A DNA stretch of 64,000 bases from Syntrophaceae bacterium UBA1163 (GTDB lineage Bacteria > Desulfobacterota > BSN033 > UBA1163): assembly GCA_002311635.1 (NCBI GenBank), contig DBZJ01000030.1, forward strand, positions 12,222 to 76,221, read 5' to 3'. Position 1 is the stretch's first letter. Each line of letters starts with the position of its first letter. Shown here in pieces: positions 61,842 through 64,000 of the stretch. The notes beneath the pieces are model-generated. The model had not been told where the DNA came from, searched no databases, and saw nothing but the letters and a program-made list of their open reading frames with translations. A program made the position numbers and the translations under genes.

Positions 61842-62981
61842 TCAGCCTTTTAGTAATTCTTGGGCTACCACCCAGCGCTGAATCTGATTGGCTTCTTCAT
61901 AAATCTGGGTGACCTTGACATCCCGCATCATCCGTTCCACAGGATACTCTTTCATGTACCCGTAACCGCCGAGAATCTGGACGGCATCCGTGGTCACCTT
62001 CATGGCGATTTCGGAGGCGAAGTATTTCGAGATGGCCGAGAGTTTTTCTGTGTCCTTGCGTTTTCCGTCAATTTCAGAGGCGGCCTTATACACTAAGGCC
62101 CGAGCGGCTTCCAAGTGAGTGGCCATATCGGAGATCATGAATTGAATCGCTTGAAAGGAGGAGATGGGTTTGCCGAATTGGGTCCGCTCATTGGCATAAC
62201 GTACGGCGAAGTCAAGGGCTCCCTGAGCAATGCCCACGGCCTGCGCCCCGATGACCGGTCTCGACATGGTCATCGTATCCCTCGCGATCTTCCAGCCTTC
62301 TCCTTCGTCTCCGAGGCGATTTTCTTGAGGTATCCGACAGTCTTCAAAGATCACATCCGCCGTTACCGAACCCCTCATCCCGATCTTCTCCTCTTTCTTT
62401 CCGAAAAGTAGACCGGGGGTCCCCTCTTCCACGACGAAAACAGAAATTCCTTCAGCTCCGCGTTCTGGTTGGGTCGCTGCAAATACGGAGTAAAATTTGG
62501 CCAGACCCCCATGGGTCACGAAGCCTTTGCGCCCGTTGATCAGGTAACCGTTCCCTTCTTTCTCGGCCATCGTCTTGATAGAGGAGGGTTCCAACTCTCC
62601 TTCCGGTTCTCTCAGCGCAAAGGCGGCGAGCCGGTTCTTCTCGGAAATCTCCGTGAAATAGACATCTTTTTGGGACGGATTCCCTCCTAATAGAATGGGC
62701 AACGTCCCGAGCCCCTGGGACAGGATGAGGAGGGAGGAGGAACCACAAACCTTTGCAAACTCTTCGACGACAATGCAGAAGGAGGTCACGTCTCCATCGG
62801 TTCCCCCATAGGATTCAGGGAGGAGAAGGGAGAGGTAACCTTGTTTGCCAAGGGCCTCTACCAGGTCCCAAGGAAATTCTCCGGCGGCGTCGATCTTGGC
62901 CGCTCGGGGTTGGACAATCCTCTGGGCCGTTTTTTCAGCAGCAGCCCTGATCATGGCTCTTTCTCTTTCAATGTCTTTCAT
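61842..62981 (-). CDS. Acyl-CoA dehydrogenase
   Basis: A 379-residue FAD-dependent acyl-CoA dehydrogenase, single-subunit type. Seen are LREPEGELEPSSIKTMAEKEGNGYLINGRKGFVTHG (FAD/substrate region), GMRGSVTADVIFEDCRIPQENRLGDEGEG, RTQFGKPISSFQAIQFMISDMAT, VQILGGYGYMKEYPVERMMRDVKV and the catalytic base in TQIYEEANQIQRWVV (Glu at the YEGxxxIQR position). The usual G of YEG is E here. The chain length of substrate is unknown. No ribosome binding site is clear before ATG 62981. First gene of a two-gene unit with comEC. Confidence 0.94.
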   Translation of the reverse strand: MKDIERERAMIRAAAEKTAQRIVQPRAAKIDAAGEFPWDLVEALGKQGYLSLLLPESYGGTDGDVTSFCIVVEEFAKVCGSSSLLILSQGLGTLPILLGGNPSQKDVYFTEISEKNRLAAFALREPEGELEPSSIKTMAEKEGNGYLINGRKGFVTHGGLAKFYSVFAATQPERGAEGISVFVVEEGTPGLLFGKKEEKIGMRGSVTADVIFEDCRIPQENRLGDEGEGWKIARDTMTMSRPVIGAQAVGIAQGALDFAVRYANERTQFGKPISSFQAIQFMISDMATHLEAARALVYKAASEIDGKRKDTEKLSAISKYFASEIAMKVTTDAVQILGGYGYMKEYPVERMMRDVKVTQIYEEANQIQRWVVAQELLKG

Positions 62982-63224
62982 TCTACTCGCAGCATGGAGG
63001 AAATAGGAAGAATATTATATAAGTTGGAACATTAATGGACGAGAAGTCTTTTGTCAAGGGCAAAAGTAATGTCTCAGAAGGCGTAAACTGAAGAGGAAGG
63101 CTGCCTATACCATGAATGACCCGCAGTCCTAACGCTTCGATAAGACGGCCATTCTTATGAGCCGAGGCACAGACCGGCATTCTTTCAGACCTTCTGGGGC
63201 GTGGCAAGAAAAGCCGAAAAATAT
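62982..63224. other. Intergenic region upstream of rpsU
   Basis: Divergent gap between the acyl-CoA dehydrogenase and rpsU genes. No structured element or small gene is recognised apart from the promoter listed next. Confidence 0.4.
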
Positions 63225-63252
63225 TTGACTTTACTGTGTGAAATAATATAAT
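63225..63252 (+). promoter_or_regulatory. Promoter of rpsU-yqeY
   Basis: TTGACT (63225-63230) and TATAAT (63247-63252) are spaced by 16 bases, about 40 bases upstream of the rpsU start. Confidence 0.7.
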
Positions 63253-63292
63253 TACTAGTTTAAAATAATTTACGGAAGGAGGGGAAAGATGG

Positions 63293-63496
63293 ATGCCAGG
63301 GATTAAAATAAAGGAAAACGAATCTTTCGAAAATGCGCTCAGGCGTTTTAAAAAACAGGTAGAAAAAACGGGCATATTGTCAGAGATTCGAAAAAGGGAG
63401 CACTACGAAAAGCCGAGTATCAAACGGAAGAAGAAAGCGTTGGCTGCCAAGAAAAGGGCAATGAAAAGAATGAGAAAAATCATAGAGAGGGCTTAA
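63293..63496 (+). CDS. rpsU: 30S ribosomal protein S21
   Basis: A 67-residue S21 with the typical [29 protein letters not shown] start and basic helical tail ([30 protein letters not shown]). AAGGAGGGGAAAG lies upstream of ATG 63293; the ATG at 63289 is out of frame. Followed after 3 bases by yqeY, the classical start of the macromolecular synthesis operon (rpsU-yqeY-dnaG-rpoD), whose later genes lie beyond the window edge. Confidence 0.97.
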   Translation: MPGIKIKENESFENALRRFKKQVEKTGILSEIRKREHYEKPSIKRKKKALAAKKRAMKRMRKIIERA

Positions 63497-63499
63497 AGG

Positions 63500-63946
63500 A
63501 TGAATTTGGAAGAGAGACTGGTCGAGGAAATGAAACAAGCGATGAAGTCCAACGATAAACTGCGACTTTCCACCATCCGGATGATTCGTTCGGCCTTAAA
63601 AAATAAGGAGATTGAACTGCGAAAGAGATTGGAAGACGAAGACGTCGTCAAGGTGATCCAAGTCATGGTGAGAAAGGGTGAGGAGTCTGTTGAACAATTC
63701 CAAGCGGGCGGACGTGTGGACCTGGTGGAAAAGGAAAAGAAGGAGATAGAGATACTGAAATCCTTTCTCCCCCAGCCCATCAGCCAGGAAGAGATTGTAA
63801 AGATCATCGACCAAAGTATTCAAGAGACTCAAGCTTCGTCCCCAAAGGACATAGGAAAAGTGATGAAATCCGTCATGCCAAAAATTGGAGGGAAAGCGGA
63901 CGGAAGACTGATCAATCAATTGGTGAAAGAAAGGCTTTCCCCATGA
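63500..63946 (+). CDS. yqeY: GatB/YqeY-domain protein
   Basis: A 148-residue YqeY protein, related to the C-terminal tRNA-binding tail domain of GatB. MNLEERLVEEMKQAMKSNDKLRLSTIRMIRSALKNKEI starts it, and EEIVKIIDQSIQETQASSPKDIGKVMKSVMPKIGGKADGRLINQLVKE is the conserved Asn/Gln-rich helix pair. AAAGGATG sits at the 5' end of the frame, and the gene is translationally linked to rpsU (3-base gap). Function is thought to concern tRNA or ribosome quality. Confidence 0.95.
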   Translation: MNLEERLVEEMKQAMKSNDKLRLSTIRMIRSALKNKEIELRKRLEDEDVVKVIQVMVRKGEESVEQFQAGGRVDLVEKEKKEIEILKSFLPQPISQEEIVKIIDQSIQETQASSPKDIGKVMKSVMPKIGGKADGRLINQLVKERLSP

Positions 63947-64000
63947 ATTCCCCCTCTTGATACGTAACCTAATTCCTTTTTTCACGCTTTATGGACGATC

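Overview
The window reads as a chromosomal segment of an anaerobic bacterium, most likely Desulfobacterota (the former Deltaproteobacteria, Syntrophia/Geobacter-like). This is an inference from gene content: a four-gene 2-oxoacid:ferredoxin oxidoreductase, a tungsten-type aldehyde ferredoxin oxidoreductase, an acyl-CoA dehydrogenase, a UGA-containing glutaredoxin-like selenoprotein, a sensor kinase with c-type heme motifs, a sigma-54 promoter feeding a c-di-GMP-I (GEMM) aptamer, and many short intergenic palindromic repeats of the kind common in that phylum. I saw no phage, insertion sequence or CRISPR array. Most genes have clear AGGAGG-type ribosome binding sites and are packed into short operons.

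Layout. 1-1,000: the 3' part of a tRNA-Phe gene with terminator, a REP-like repeat, and a 45-residue Cys-rich protein gene with its own promoter and terminator. 1,068-7,651 (minus strand): a Fur-family regulator with a palindrome over its own promoter, an ECF metal transporter (cbiM-cbiQ-cbiO), then dusB, an alpha/beta hydrolase, prmA and rsmE. 7,806-15,417: a DUF429 protein, a decayed 3' copy of yyaL, small membrane proteins, intact yyaL, a universal stress protein, typA and a DEAD-box helicase. 15,418-16,440: a non-coding region with a hairpin-terminator element, then a minus-strand unit made of sigma-54 promoter, GEMM-type aptamer, terminator and a 74-residue protein. 16,552-25,820: an RND efflux operon (adaptor, two MdtB/MdtC-type pumps, NodT-type outer membrane lipoprotein), followed upstream by a TolC-type gene.

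28,111-36,314 (plus strand): a lipoprotein, a deoxyhypusine-synthase-like gene behind three tandem 11-12 bp repeats, and a proteostasis operon (ClpX-like ATPase, CbpA-type DnaJ, LonB-like protease, second RsmE). 36,537-44,522: PilZ protein, acetyltransferase, a 50-residue YHS-domain protein, a B12-binding radical SAM protein, methylglyoxal synthase, a paralogue of the 74-residue protein, an RRM protein, a methyltransferase, a DUF4436-like membrane protein and a histidine phosphatase. 44,752-50,288: porG, a GltD-like/ferredoxin fusion, porA, porB, then arsC and queF. 50,519-55,669: an HtrA-type protease, a cupin, the heme-motif histidine kinase and aldehyde ferredoxin oxidoreductase. 55,834-64,000: an outer-membrane protein with cytochrome c peroxidase, a DUF4124 protein, the selenoprotein, a broken lipoprotein gene, comEC with an acyl-CoA dehydrogenase, and rpsU-yqeY.

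Themes. Protein quality control and rRNA/tRNA/ribosomal-protein modification recur (ClpX-like, DnaJ, LonB, HtrA, TypA, DEAD helicase, two RsmE, PrmA, DusB, QueF). c-di-GMP signalling appears twice (GEMM aptamer and PilZ). Low-potential redox metabolism is represented by Por, AOR, cytochrome c peroxidase and the selenoprotein. The strongest candidates for something under-described are the sigma-54/GEMM/small-protein unit at 15,968-16,438, whose aptamer has a non-standard base at a presumed ligand-contact position, the repeat-operated deoxyhypusine-synthase-like gene, and the ClpX-like ATPase with an apparent duplicated C-terminal module. All starts, promoters and structures were read by eye; no searches or folding programs were run.
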